A stretch of 64,000 nt of DNA from contig NZ_CP022753.1 in assembly GCF_002263495.1 (NCBI RefSeq), forward strand, positions 310,001 to 374,000. Direction: 5' to 3'. The notes below the pieces were generated by a model. The model worked only from the letters and a program-made list of their open reading frames with translations, made no database searches and was not told where the DNA came from. This document shows positions 45,141-53,483 of this stretch, piece after piece. The DNA comes from Nocardiopsis gilva YIM 90087 (lineage in GTDB: Bacteria > Actinomycetota > Actinomycetes > Streptosporangiales > Streptosporangiaceae). A program made the position numbers and the translations under genes. How positions within the stretch are numbered: position 1 is the stretch's first letter; the number at the start of each line of letters is the position of its first letter.

Positions 45141-45641
45141 CTACCTGAAACGACGGCGTGAGAAGAACTCGGTCAGCACTCCGCCGCATCGTTCCGCGAT
45201 GTCGCTGCTCACAAGGTCGGGCGGGATGACCTCCGGGCGGTGGTTGAGCCGCCGGTCGCGGACCACGTCCCACAGCGAGCCGACCGCGCCGGCCTTGGCA
45301 TCCCGCGCACCGTAGACGAGGCGCGCGACGCGCGCCTGCACGATGCCGCCCGCGCACATCGTGCACGGCTCCAGGGTGACGGCCAGCGTGCAGCCGGTCA
45401 GACGCCATTCGCCCAGATGCCGGGCGGCGGCACGGATCGCGATGAGTTCGGCGTGCGCGGTGGGGTCGCCGACGGCCTCACGCTCGTTGTGCCCCGAGCC
45501 GATGAGGACGCCCTCGGGGTCGAGCACCACGGCACCCACCGGCACGTCCTCGCTGCCGGAGGTGAGCTCGCTTTCGGCCAGCGCGAGGCGCAGCGCCGCG
45601 TCGATCTCGGCGCGCCCCATGGCCCGTTCCGTCGCGTTCAT
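45141..45641 (-). CDS. tadA: tRNA adenosine(34) deaminase TadA
   Basis: 166-aa TadA, which converts A34 of tRNA-Arg(ACG) to inosine. Zinc-site motifs are visible: TAHAELIAIRAA (His-Ala-Glu, catalytic) and PCTMCAGGI (two Cys ligands), with LVYGARDAKAGA after. ATG at 45641 overlaps the upstream gene's stop (ATGA). An internal ATG at 45620 is possible. Normal length for the family. Transcribed after two associated genes; the tRNA-Ser lies downstream. Confidence 0.96.
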   Translation of the reverse strand: MNATERAMGRAEIDAALRLALAESELTSGSEDVPVGAVVLDPEGVLIGSGHNEREAVGDPTAHAELIAIRAAARHLGEWRLTGCTLAVTLEPCTMCAGGIVQARVARLVYGARDAKAGAVGSLWDVVRDRRLNHRPEVIPPDLVSSDIAERCGGVLTEFFSRRRFR

Positions 45642-46135
45642 ACGCGCAACGTATCCAGCACGTCGCCGAACCCGGCCCGCGCGGCGAGATCGGCCAGCAC
45701 GTCACTCGGCAGTCGGCCCTCGCCGACCGCCAGCGACAGCAGGGACGTGCCCGACGTGCCCAGGTCGGCCAGCAGATCCTCGTCACCGCCGGGGTCGGGG
45801 TAGGGGCGCTGGCCGGTGCCCTCCGGCACCTCCGGGGCGTGGACGTTCCCGCTGTTCAGCAGGAGGGTCGCGACCGGGTACTCGCCGATCACGCGGACGT
45901 CGGACAGGAACACGCGCGGATCGGCATGGTTATCGACGCGGATGACGCCGAACCACTCGTCGTCCGCCTCCATCAGCAGGACCATGGTCCCCTCGACCGC
46001 CTCGGCGTCGTGGGCGGCGGCGACATCGCGCATGAGATCGGCGATGTCGTCGATGCTCTCCGCCTCCGCCAGGTCCACCTCTTCTCCCCTCCACACGCCG
46101 GCCGCGCGGAAGAAGAGAACCGAGAAGATCGGCAC
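45638..46135 (-). CDS. tRNA adenosine deaminase-associated protein
   Basis: 165-aa protein of the actinobacterial family always found next to tadA. Features: IFSVLFFRAAGVWRG start, EWFGVIRVDNHADPRVFLSDVRVIGEYPVA core, and a C-terminal helical part (LLADLGTSGTSLLSLAVGEGRLPSDVLADLA). Role unknown; coupling to tadA suggests help in tRNA editing. It starts 41 bases after its paralogue. Confidence 0.85.
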   Translation of the reverse strand: MPIFSVLFFRAAGVWRGEEVDLAEAESIDDIADLMRDVAAAHDAEAVEGTMVLLMEADDEWFGVIRVDNHADPRVFLSDVRVIGEYPVATLLLNSGNVHAPEVPEGTGQRPYPDPGGDEDLLADLGTSGTSLLSLAVGEGRLPSDVLADLAARAGFGDVLDTLRV

Positions 46136-46176
46136 CGTCCGCTCCCGTCCTCTCCCGGGTCCAGCCGCAGGAATCC

Positions 46177-46683
46177 CTACCCCATCCCGTCCAGCGCACG
46201 CTGGAACGCCTGCTGGAATCCCAGCCGCTCCGAGATGCTCGCCAAGACCTCGTCGGGGTACAGGTCGAGGTCACCGGCCAGCGCCCCGAGTTCCATCTCG
46301 TCCATACCGAGGTCGGCCAGGATCGACAGGTCGCCCGCGGGCAACACCTGGTCCAGGTCCTCGTCGTCCGGGACATTGATCTCCAGATAGTCCAAGACCT
46401 CCCGGGCCACCTGCCAGTCGATGGACGCGGTCACGTCGGAGAGGAAGACACTGACATCGTCTCGGCCGTAGACGCGGATGATGAGGAAGAAGTCGTCGCC
46501 CACCGAGACGAGGCCGATGGCACCGCTGATACTCGGCTGTTGCCGCAGTGCGTGCAACAGACCGGGGAAGTCCTGGGACAGCGCTTCGGGAAGACAGTAG
46601 ACGTCCCAGAGTTCCTCTTCCCGGTAGGCCACGGCTGCGAAGTCGCCGGATTCGTCATCATCGCTCGGTTCGAGATCCGTCAT
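46177..46683 (-). CDS. Second tadA-associated paralogue
   Basis: 168 aa from ATG 46683 (MTDLEPSDDDESGDF). An extension to 46839 is open but less likely. It shares with the next gene the core FFLIIRVYGRDDVSVFLSDV and the C-terminal LADLGMDEMELGALAGDLDLYPDEVLASI pattern. Very acidic, no signal peptide. It appears to be a tandem duplicate of the deaminase-associated protein. Function unknown. Confidence 0.75.
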   Translation of the reverse strand: MTDLEPSDDDESGDFAAVAYREEELWDVYCLPEALSQDFPGLLHALRQQPSISGAIGLVSVGDDFFLIIRVYGRDDVSVFLSDVTASIDWQVAREVLDYLEINVPDDEDLDQVLPAGDLSILADLGMDEMELGALAGDLDLYPDEVLASISERLGFQQAFQRALDGMG

Positions 46684-46970
46684 CGTCACCCCACCAGGCA
46701 GGCCATTGTTCGGCCAGGATCGCAGATCGGCCGGTGCGGCGTCATGGTGGTCTCCGTTCTCGTCCACGACACGCTCCGCCCCGGATGGCCTGTCACCGTG
46801 ATAAAAGTCCGCGCTCACACGTCCTATTAGAACGGACATCCCGCCCTCGGCAGAACGGGACCTAGGAACTCAAACCCGAATCGTCACTCACGGATCCGTC
46901 GCCCCCGCGCACACCATTAGACTCGGACGCCGACTCCCCGCCCGTTTGCCCAGCTCATCCGGAGTGTTCA
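46684..46970. other. Divergent promoter region
   Basis: 287 bases between the tadA cluster and upp; no gene. The upp promoter should lie near 46880-46930, where an AT-richer CCATTAGACTC occurs. Confidence 0.4.
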
Positions 46971-47624
46971 ATGGAAACCCTGGTCGTCGACCATCCGCTC
47001 GTCGCGCACAAGCTCACGACCCTGCGCAACGTGCACACCGACTCGCCGACGTTCCGCCGACTCACCGACGAGTTGGTCACGCTGCTCGCCTACGAGGCGA
47101 CCCGGGACGTGCGCGTCGCCGACGTTACCGTGGACACTCCGCTGACGCCGATGACCGGCGTCCAGCTGACCCGGCCCACCCCGCTGGTGGTGCCGATCCT
47201 GCGCGCCGGGCTCGGCATGCTCGACGGGATGACCCGGCTGCTCCCGACCGCCGAGATCGGGTTCCTGGGGATGGCGCGCGACGAGCGCACGCTGCAGCCC
47301 GCCACCTACGCCGACCGGCTCCCGCAGGACCTGTCCGGGCGGCAGTGCTACGTGCTCGACCCGATGCTGGCGACCGGAGGGACGTTGGCCGCCGCGCTGA
47401 AGCTCCTGGTGGACCGCGGCGCCGATCACATCACCGCGATCTGCCTGCTGGCGGCGCCTGAGGGCCTGAGCGCGGTGGAAAAGAAGCTGACCGAAACCCT
47501 GCAGGCAGACCACGGAGCGACCCTGCGCGTGGTCACGGCCGCCGTCGACGAGCGGCTGGACGACAACGGATTCATCGTCCCCGGCCTCGGGGATGCGGGG
47601 GATCGTCTCTACGGCTGCTCCTGA
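46971..47624 (+). CDS. upp: Uracil phosphoribosyltransferase
   Basis: 217-aa Upp, which makes UMP from uracil and PRPP in pyrimidine salvage. The PRPP-binding loop is [16 protein letters not shown] at about 124-139 and the uracil-binding C-terminus reads [18 protein letters not shown]-terminal segments [15 protein letters not shown] and [12 protein letters not shown] are also typical. Length normal. ATG at 46971 after CCGGAG. Followed by a terminator. Single gene. Confidence 0.97.
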   Translation: METLVVDHPLVAHKLTTLRNVHTDSPTFRRLTDELVTLLAYEATRDVRVADVTVDTPLTPMTGVQLTRPTPLVVPILRAGLGMLDGMTRLLPTAEIGFLGMARDERTLQPATYADRLPQDLSGRQCYVLDPMLATGGTLAAALKLLVDRGADHITAICLLAAPEGLSAVEKKLTETLQADHGATLRVVTAAVDERLDDNGFIVPGLGDAGDRLYGCS

Positions 47625-48103
47625 CCGCCGAATTCCCACGTCCGACCCGCCCAGGCTCCGCGCTCAGTCACTGCGTTGGACCCCGCGCGCGACGCGCCCG
47701 ACCGCTACGGCCGGGCGCTTTTTTGTATCTTTCCGGATCTCCATGAATGAACGTCCGAAAACAGGGAAGCACACGGGACACCCCGACATCTGAGCAAGTG
47801 AAAGCCCGGATCCAGATCGGCGCGACACGACGATCTGGCTTAGCCGAATTCATTCTGAGACGGAGACGTGACACATTAGAGTGATCATGGCGGGTACAGC
47901 GTCCGTACTCCTACCCAGGACGTCCGGGACACTGTCCACCCGAGCAGCACCCCAGGCCCCCTCGGCCCACATCATCGGCACCGTCCTCCCCTGACGGACC
48001 TCCACTGACCATCGCGAGCCGCCGTTCGAACCCCCACACGCTCACCGACCGCAGTCCGGTGGGTACGGAACGACAACGATCACCCTTCCCCTCAAGGAGT
48101 GAG
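47625..48103. other. Intergenic region after upp
   Basis: 479 bases. Apart from the terminator hairpin at 47694-47724 no gene is supported; small open frames have poor codon use. The end of the interval carries the ribosome site of the frameshifted small gene. Confidence 0.5.
47694..47724 (+). terminator. Rho-independent terminator of upp
   Basis: Stem GCGCCCG/CGGGCGC with loop ACCGCTACGGC, followed by TTTTTTG. One of few classical U-tract terminators in the window. Confidence 0.85.
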
Positions 48104-48339
48104 ATGCCCGAGAAGACCGAAACCGCGACAGCCGCAGTGCCACGCGATTTCACCCCGTCGTCGACCGTCTGGCGGCCGAGTTCGCCGGTGTCCACCAGCA
48201 GGCGACCGTGACCAGATGCGTCGACGCCGCCCGGCACGGGGCGTGGGAGGTCACCGGGAAGGCCACTCCTGACCTGGTGGAGCGCATCGCGCGCCAGCAC
48301 CTCCAGGTGCTCGCCCTCGCCTTCGCCGAGCGCCGCTGA
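48104..48339 (+). pseudogene. Small helical protein gene interrupted by a frameshift
   Basis: A strong ribosome site AAGGAG precedes ATG 48104 (MPEKTETATAAVPRDF). That frame ends at 48211, but the -1 frame from about 48148 carries a high-GC3 helical sequence, HPVVDRLAAEFAGVHQQATV... to LALAFAERR, ending at 48339. A single base missing near 48146 would restore RDxHPVVDRLAAEF, as in small three-helix proteins of actinobacteria. Either a real frameshift or a sequence error. Confidence 0.6.
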
Positions 48340-48418
48340 CCGCGGGCACACCGTGATCAAGACCACACGCGTGTCCGGGGAACGCCACGCCGATGCCGGG
48401 CATCTGGCTTTACGGCGC

Positions 48419-48439
48419 TGATTGTCGGTGTAACAATCA
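48419..48439. promoter_or_regulatory. Inverted repeat upstream of small membrane protein
   Basis: TGATTGT and ACAATCA separated by seven bases, 43 bases before the ATG of the 54-aa gene. Either an operator or part of the promoter. Confidence 0.4.
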
Positions 48440-48481
48440 GCTTGGGTCAGTGGGTCGGATGCATTCTTGGGGAGTTCGCTC

Positions 48482-48646
48482 ATGGCGAAGTTGAAAAAAT
48501 GGCTGGGGTACGCCCTCATCGCGTTCGTTGCGTTTTATCTGCTCACCCAGCCTGAAAGTGCGGCAGGGGTCATCGAGACCGGCCTGGGCGGGCTCATGTC
48601 CGCAGCCGAATCCCTGTCCCGCTTCGTCAACGCCTTGAGCGCGTAA
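48482..48646 (+). CDS. Small membrane protein, 54 aa
   Basis: ATG 48482 preceded by TTGGGGAG. The protein MAKLKKWLGYALIAFVAFYL... has basic residues then a hydrophobic helix (about 8-22) and an amphipathic C-terminal part GVIETGLGGLMSAAESLSRFVNAL. Sixteen bases before the PH-domain gene, likely co-transcribed. Type and spacing suggest a conserved membrane peptide; function unknown. Confidence 0.72.
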   Translation: MAKLKKWLGYALIAFVAFYLLTQPESAAGVIETGLGGLMSAAESLSRFVNALSA

Positions 48647-48662
48647 AGAAGGTCGATCGGCC

Positions 48663-49178
48663 ATGAAGCTCGTAGCTCCGACCAACCGTGCCCCCGCATC
48701 GGTCAACCGCTACCTGCTACCGCACGAACAGGATGTCGTCACCATCCGGCGGCATCCGGCCGTGCTGATGACACCCGTGGCCACGGTCCTCGGCGCACTG
48801 ATCTTCGCGGGCATCGTGAGCAACACCGCCATCGCCTCCAGCTCAGCGGCTCTGGCGGTCATCTGGTGGCTGTGGCTGCTCGTGCTCGTCTGGTTCGTGT
48901 GGCGCGTGGCGGAGTGGTCGGTCGACTACTTCGTCATCACCTCGGCGCGCCTGCTGCTGACCACGGGGCTGATCACCCGGCAGGTGAACATGATGCCGCT
49001 GGGCAAGGTCACCGACATGCGCTTCGAGCGCTCGATCATCGGCCGGTTCCTCGGGTACGGCACCTTCGTCATGGAGTCGGCCGGTCAGGACCAGGCGCTG
49101 AGCCGGATCAACTTCGTTCCCTACCCGGAACAGCTCTACCTCGAGGTCGTGGGCCTGATCTTCCCCGACAAGGGCTGA
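48663..49178 (+). CDS. PH-domain membrane protein (YdbS-like)
   Basis: 171 aa. Two membrane helices at about 38-60 (VLMTPVATVLGALIFAGIV) and 66-85 (AVIWWLWLLVLVWFVW) are followed by a bacterial PH domain of the bPH_2 type (YFVITSARLLLTTGLITRQVNMMPLGKVTDMRFERSIIGRFLGYGTFVMES). Common in actinobacteria; function unknown, perhaps membrane organisation. Follows the 54-aa gene. Confidence 0.85.
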   Translation: MKLVAPTNRAPASVNRYLLPHEQDVVTIRRHPAVLMTPVATVLGALIFAGIVSNTAIASSSAALAVIWWLWLLVLVWFVWRVAEWSVDYFVITSARLLLTTGLITRQVNMMPLGKVTDMRFERSIIGRFLGYGTFVMESAGQDQALSRINFVPYPEQLYLEVVGLIFPDKG

Positions 49179-49202
49179 CGCCCGCCGCAACCACGCTCTG
49201 AC

Positions 49203-49229
49203 GCGCCCGCCCCCGGTGGGCGCTTCTTT
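49203..49229 (+). terminator. Terminator after PH-domain gene
   Basis: Stem GCGCCC/GGGCGC with loop GCCCCCGGT, followed by TTCTTT, 24 bases after the stop. Confidence 0.75.
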
Positions 49230-49478
49230 GTGCGCGCCTTCGGCTGCCCGCGACCCGGATGTTCACCTTCCGGGTGTTCACCTCCTGGGCACCCCGCCCA
49301 GCGCGTGATCCTCACCACCGATCTCACACCCCTGTCAGAGGCGTTTCCCCCTAACCGCAGGGCTTTCAGAGCATCGCACCGCATCATTCGGGACACACGG
49401 CGGCGAATCGGGATTGACTTCAAGGTGAACAGACGGTTAACTGATGTCCTCTGATAGACGAACGAGGGGGGTGTCGCC

Positions 49479-49712
49479 ATGACTCGCAGGGTCAGCCGAG
49501 CGCCGCAGACCAGCCGCCCCGCCCCGGCACGCCGCCGGGTCCGTCCCTCCGCGCCCCGCACGGCCGTCAGCCGTGCCCGTGGCCAGCAGAGCGTCGCAAT
49601 GCCCGAACCGCGTGAGACGACGGAGACCATCGCTTCCGGCTCGCCGAAGCTGAGCTGGGTCCTGGTCACCGACAAGAACGGACGTACCCGTCCCGAGGCC
49701 CGCTGGGCCTAG
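49479..49712 (+). CDS. Small basic protein, 77 aa
   Basis: ATG 49479 after GAGGGGGG. Arg/Pro-rich N-terminal half (MTRRVSRAPQTSRP...), then a more ordered C-terminus (SGSPKLSWVLVTDKNGRTRPEARW). High GC3. A strong hairpin lies directly after. No family recognised. The SWVLVTDKNGR part is a possible short beta hairpin. Confidence 0.65.
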   Translation: MTRRVSRAPQTSRPAPARRRVRPSAPRTAVSRARGQQSVAMPEPRETTETIASGSPKLSWVLVTDKNGRTRPEARWA

Positions 49713-49730
49713 GACCCCGAGACGCCCGAC

Positions 49731-49772
49731 GAGGGGGCCGACCACCTACGGGTGGTCGGCCCCCTCGTGTTT
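49731..49772 (+). terminator. Very strong terminator hairpin
   Basis: 16-base perfect arms (GAGGGGGCCGACCACC and complement) around TACG, then GTGTTTCC. It could also end transcription from the minus side. Confidence 0.85.
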
Positions 49773-49830
49773 CCGTCCCCGCCGCTACTTCTCCTGCCGT
49801 CCGCCGCGACCGCCCCGGGCAGCCGCCCGC

Positions 49831-49924
49831 CCATGCTGAGACCGGTCACTACGGCCGCGTTCGTCGCCTGAGCCCGGTCCAGACGCTCATCGACAACAAG
49901 GACGAGCTTGGTCCGCAGCGACAT
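49831..49924 (-). pseudogene. Truncated DUF2000 gene
   Basis: ATG 49924 with ribosome site GAGGTGAAG. About 31 residues (MSLRTKLVLVVDERLDRAQA, then NAAVVTGLSMG) match the start of DUF2000 proteins, which are usually ~130-140 aa. The match then ends; the frame runs out at 49709 through the neighbouring terminator. It looks like a deletion remnant facing the Lrp gene. DUF2000 genes often sit beside Lrp/AsnC regulators. Confidence 0.6.
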
Positions 49925-49937
49925 TTCGCTTCACCTC

Positions 49938-49981
49938 ATTCGATCGAAAGACTCGCCAAGACGCTACTCAGTCGATCGATG
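49938..49981. promoter_or_regulatory. Repeated TCGATCGA elements upstream of lrp
   Basis: TTCGATCGAA (near 49939) and a second TCGATCGA (near 49973) lie between the DUF2000 remnant and the Lrp gene. Spacing of about three helical turns suits an Lrp-type or other operator pair. Unproven. Confidence 0.4.
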
Positions 49982-50003
49982 AATTCGGGATATTAATGAA
50001 CAA

Positions 50004-50501
50004 ATGGCCGAAATCAATGCGAGAATCCCGACCATGGACGAACTTGATTCGGAGATCATCCGACTCCTCCAATCGGATGCACGGCTCTCGAACCGCGAGC
50101 TCGCCCGCAGACTCGGCGTCGCACCGTCCACCTGCCTGGAGCGGGTGCGCACACTGACACGCCGCGGCGTGATCCGCGGCTACCACGCCGAGGTCGACAT
50201 GAACGCACTCAATCGGGGAGTCCAGGCCCTCGTCTCGGTCCAGGTCCGGCCGTTGAACCGATCCGTCATCGTGGAGTTCAAGAACAGCGTCGCCCGCCTG
50301 CCCGAAGTGCTTTCCGTGTTCGTGCTGGCCGGAGGGGACGACTTCGTGCTGCACGTGGCCGTACAGAACCTCGACCTACTGCACTCGTTCCTGCTCGACC
50401 GGCTCAGCAAGCGCAAGGAGATCGCGGGATTCCGCACCTCGGTGATCTTCGAAAGCACCCACAACAACGTGCTCGGCTGTCTGCCCGACCCCGAGAAGTG
50501 A
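50004..50501 (+). CDS. Lrp/AsnC family regulator
   Basis: 165 aa. HTH at the N-terminus (ELDSEIIRLLQSDARLSNRELARRLG, VAPSTCLERVRTL), RAM ligand-binding domain from about 80 (VQALVSVQVRP..., VFVLAGGDDFVLHVAV). Start 50004 or 50034 (MDELDSE); neither has a strong ribosome site. Divergent from the DUF2000 remnant, which was probably its usual target. Regulates amino-acid-related genes in general; target here unknown. Confidence 0.88.
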   Translation: MAEINARIPTMDELDSEIIRLLQSDARLSNRELARRLGVAPSTCLERVRTLTRRGVIRGYHAEVDMNALNRGVQALVSVQVRPLNRSVIVEFKNSVARLPEVLSVFVLAGGDDFVLHVAVQNLDLLHSFLLDRLSKRKEIAGFRTSVIFESTHNNVLGCLPDPEK

Positions 50502-50547
50502 AGCCACCGGCCAGGCCCTGGCCGAGCCGGTGCCTACGGTCGACTGA

Positions 50548-53157
50548 TCACCCGGGCGCCATGTCGACAAATCGGCTGTAGTGGCCCTGGAATGCCACGG
50601 TCACCGTCGCGGTGGGACCGTTACGGTGCTTGGCCACGATCAGGTCTGCCTCGCCCGCCCGAGGGGACTCCTTGTCGTGGACATCCTCGCGGTAGAGCAG
50701 GATGACCATGTCCGCATCCTGCTCAATGCTCCCGCTTTCGCGTAGATCGCTAACTTGGGGCTTTTTGTCCGTTCTCTGCTCCGGACCACGGTTCAGCTGG
50801 GACAACGCGATGACCGGTACCTCGAGCTCCTTGGCCAGCAGCTTCAGCGACCGGGACATCTCCGAGACCTCCTGCTGGCGGCTCTCCACCCGGCCGGAGG
50901 CACTCATCAGCTGCAGGTAGTCGACGATGATGAGCTTGAGGTCGTGCTGTTGCTTGAGGCGGCGGCACTTGGCCCGGATCTCCATCATCGACATGTTCGG
51001 CGAATCGTCGATGAACAGGGGTGCGCTCGCGACCTCGCCCATCCGGCGGGCCAGCCGCGCCCAGTCGTCGTCGGTCATCAGCCCCGAGCGCATGGTGTGC
51101 AGCGGCACCCGCGCCTCGGCCGAGAGCAACCGCATGACGATCTCGTTGCGGCCCATCTCCAGGCTGAAGAAGACCGAGGTCAACTGGTTCTTGATGGACG
51201 CCGCCCGGGCGAAGTCCAAGGCCAGGGTCGAGTTGTGGGTCGGGATCATCGACCGGGTGGCGAGGTACAGGTGGCTCGGATGGTCGATCTGAACGCAGCG
51301 GACGGGCACGCTGTCCACCGCACGGACGCTGGTGATGAAACGGGAACCGATCCTGCAGTAGTTCCGGCCTTCGCTCCGCTCGTGATGGGCCTTCGCCTTG
51401 CGGCTGATCCCGAAGACGTTCTCATGCGAGCCGAAGGTGATCGTGTAGCAGGTCGAGGAATCCGCAGTACGACCCTTGACCTGCTTCGTTGACATCCCCG
51501 ACCGGTAGCCCAGGCTGTGGGCCAGTTCCCGAACGTCGTAGGCCAGACGCCTATTCGTGACGGCGAACTGAATGGATCCGTTCGCGTTGACCGTTCCGTC
51601 CGTGTCGAGGAGTCCGGCCAGAAGCGCCTTGCGCTGCTGGACCGATGCTCGCAGATAGTCGGCGGGAATGTGCTTGTTGTCCAAGACCCCGATCTTGTGG
51701 AGCAGCGCCTGCAGGCTCCCGTGATCATCGATGCAGTCACGGCACCGGGACTGCGCGAAGCACGGACGTCCGCAATCGGTGCAGGACGCCTGTGGGACGG
51801 GATCCGAGACGAATCGGGCCTCGCCGCCGCAGGACTGGCCACAGCTCCGCACGTGCGGAAGCTTCGGCGTGAAGGGCGTGCCGCAGACCACGCAGCTCCG
51901 CTGGACTGACGGACTGTCCTCTTGGGGGAGGAAGACTCCGAAGGAGTGCTTTGTCGCCCCCACGGGCTTGGTGATCAGGCCCTCGTCCTCGATGTTCCGG
52001 AGGATTTCCGGGTCCACGGTGGTGATGCGAGACGTTGAGGAAGCCCCGTCGCCGAGCCACGCGCCAAGGAAGTAGGGCGGGACAAGGAGCTCCCGCTTGG
52101 GGAGGTCCATGGCTTCGGCGTTGACCACGGAGTGGTTCAGCCGACCGTCGGCGGTTTCGCACCGCAGAGTCCGTGCGATCTCCTCGGTCGTCCGGACCTC
52201 GGGGAAGGTGCGCTGGTTGCGATACCGGTTGTATCCGGTCGCGGCGCAATGCGCGGATCTACGAGACGCACGAGTGTCAGTCAGCCACTGATGCTCGGCA
52301 TCGGCGACGGCCACGGTTCCGTCGTCGAAGGTGATCTCGTAGCACGGACGGCCCTTCATCACCTCGGTGGCGGCGACCACGCGCGTCGGTGAGCCGTCGG
52401 TCGCGATCAACTCGCTCCCAACCTCGACCTCCCCCATCGTCGTCCACCCGTCGGGCGTGGGGAGCGGCGTGTCCAGAGCCAGGGCCTTACCAACGGCCGG
52501 ACGTGCCGCGATGATGACCATTTGCCCCGCGTGGAGACCGTTGGTCAATTGGTCGAAGTCGGTGAAGCCGGTGGGGACACCGGTCATCGAGCCGTCGTGG
52601 GCGGAGATGGCCTCGATCTCGTCGAGGGCGCCCGGCATGATGTCGCTGAGGGGCAGGTAGTCGTCGCCCGTGCGCTTCTCGGCGACCTTGTAGATCTCGG
52701 CCTGGGCGTGGTCGACCAGGTCGTCGACCTCGCCGTCGCCCACATAGCCGATCTGGGCGATGCGGGTGCCCACCTCGACCAGGCGGCGCAGGATCGCGCG
52801 GTCGGAGACGATGTTGGCGTAGTAGCCGGCGTTGGCCGCGGTGGGGATGGACTCGGTCAGAGTGTGCAGGTACACGGCGCCGCCGACGCGGGCCGCCTCG
52901 CCGCGCTTGGTGAGTTCGGCGTTGACGGTGATGGCGTCGACCGGCTCGCCGCGGGCGAAGAGGTCGACGATGGAGTCGAAGATGGTCTGGTGGGCCGGGC
53001 GGTAGAAGTCGTGCGAGCGGACGATCTCCACGACCTGGGTGATGGCTTCCTTGGAGAGCATCATGCCGCCGAGCACGCTCTGCTCCGCCTTGATGTCATG
53101 CGGAGGGGTGCGGTCGAAACCGCTGCCGTCCTCCGGCGTATGATCAGCGACGCTCAC
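50548..53157 (-). CDS. dnaB: Replicative DNA helicase DnaB with intein
   Basis: 869-aa precursor from GTG 53157 after GGGGGAGA. The N-terminal DnaB part (PPHDIKAEQSVLGGMM) and C-terminal RecA-fold helicase are complete once the intein is removed: 451 aa remain, the normal DnaB length. The intein sits exactly in the Walker A loop (AVGK / STLALDF). After splicing the protein is a standard hexameric fork helicase. The longer upstream frame (to 53340) is untranslated leader in which DnaA-box-like sites lie. Confidence 0.95.
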   Translation of the reverse strand: MSVADHTPEDGSGFDRTPPHDIKAEQSVLGGMMLSKEAITQVVEIVRSHDFYRPAHQTIFDSIVDLFARGEPVDAITVNAELTKRGEAARVGGAVYLHTLTESIPTAANAGYYANIVSDRAILRRLVEVGTRIAQIGYVGDGEVDDLVDHAQAEIYKVAEKRTGDDYLPLSDIMPGALDEIEAISAHDGSMTGVPTGFTDFDQLTNGLHAGQMVIIAARPAVGKALALDTPLPTPDGWTTMGEVEVGSELIATDGSPTRVVAATEVMKGRPCYEITFDDGTVAVADAEHQWLTDTRASRRSAHCAATGYNRYRNQRTFPEVRTTEEIARTLRCETADGRLNHSVVNAEAMDLPKRELLVPPYFLGAWLGDGASSTSRITTVDPEILRNIEDEGLITKPVGATKHSFGVFLPQEDSPSVQRSCVVCGTPFTPKLPHVRSCGQSCGGEARFVSDPVPQASCTDCGRPCFAQSRCRDCIDDHGSLQALLHKIGVLDNKHIPADYLRASVQQRKALLAGLLDTDGTVNANGSIQFAVTNRRLAYDVRELAHSLGYRSGMSTKQVKGRTADSSTCYTITFGSHENVFGISRKAKAHHERSEGRNYCRIGSRFITSVRAVDSVPVRCVQIDHPSHLYLATRSMIPTHNSTLALDFARAASIKNQLTSVFFSLEMGRNEIVMRLLSAEARVPLHTMRSGLMTDDDWARLARRMGEVASAPLFIDDSPNMSMMEIRAKCRRLKQQHDLKLIIVDYLQLMSASGRVESRQQEVSEMSRSLKLLAKELEVPVIALSQLNRGPEQRTDKKPQVSDLRESGSIEQDADMVILLYREDVHDKESPRAGEADLIVAKHRNGPTATVTVAFQGHYSRFVDMAPG
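51232..52485 (-). other. Intein in DnaB, 418 aa, class-3-like, LAGLIDADG type
   Basis: Boundaries: ...AVGK then ALALDTPLP at the N-side; ...SMIPTHN then STLALDF at the C-side. The first residue is Ala, so the normal nucleophile is missing. Trp67 (AEHQWLT), Cys397 (VRCVQIDHPSHLYLA) and Thr416 (PTHN) fit the WCT triad of class 3 inteins. Homing endonuclease motifs are FLGAWLGDG (about 139-147) and LLAGLLDTDG (288-297). Between them lie two cysteine clusters (residues 198, 201, 215, 219 and 235, 238, 242, 248, 251) that look like zinc-binding knuckles. Confidence 0.88.
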
Positions 53158-53243
53158 GTACTCTCCCCCTGGGACCCGACCGACACGACGCCCATGCCGG
53201 GACTTGGATTGTCGCGACTGGGGACAGCTGATGCAAAGCAGCC

Positions 53244-53446
53244 TGTGGATACAGCTGGGGAGATCCTGTGGACGAACCGCGTGTTTCTGCGGATAGCTTG
53301 TGCACAACGGTTGTGGATAACTTCCCCGACACCGGCACACATGCTATGTGACCTGCGGAAACGCTATGCACGGGGTGTGCATGAAAGAAAGTTCACACCC
53401 CCCTGTCCACAAGTTATCCACAAGCAGCACCCCGCACTGTGGATCT
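53244..53446. promoter_or_regulatory. Cluster of DnaA-box-like sites upstream of dnaB
   Basis: Perfect TTATCCACA boxes occur at 53312-53320 (minus) and 53414-53422 (plus). Near matches lie at 53244, 53267, 53299, 53403 and 53438 (one or two mismatches). They fall between divergent dnaB and the MATE gene. DnaA binding could control dnaB or titrate DnaA; oriC itself is expected near dnaA. Confidence 0.7.
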
Positions 53447-53483
53447 CGTCGCACCCCCTCGAACGCCTGTCCGCTACCGTGGC

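Noticed and set aside
47887-47994. 35-codon open frame after an AT-rich segment
   Set aside because: No ribosome site and poor amino-acid composition; insufficient support.
53158-53483. Origin of replication
   Set aside because: DnaA-like sites are present, but actinobacterial oriC lies between dnaA and dnaN, neither of which is here; regulation of dnaB is the simpler reading.
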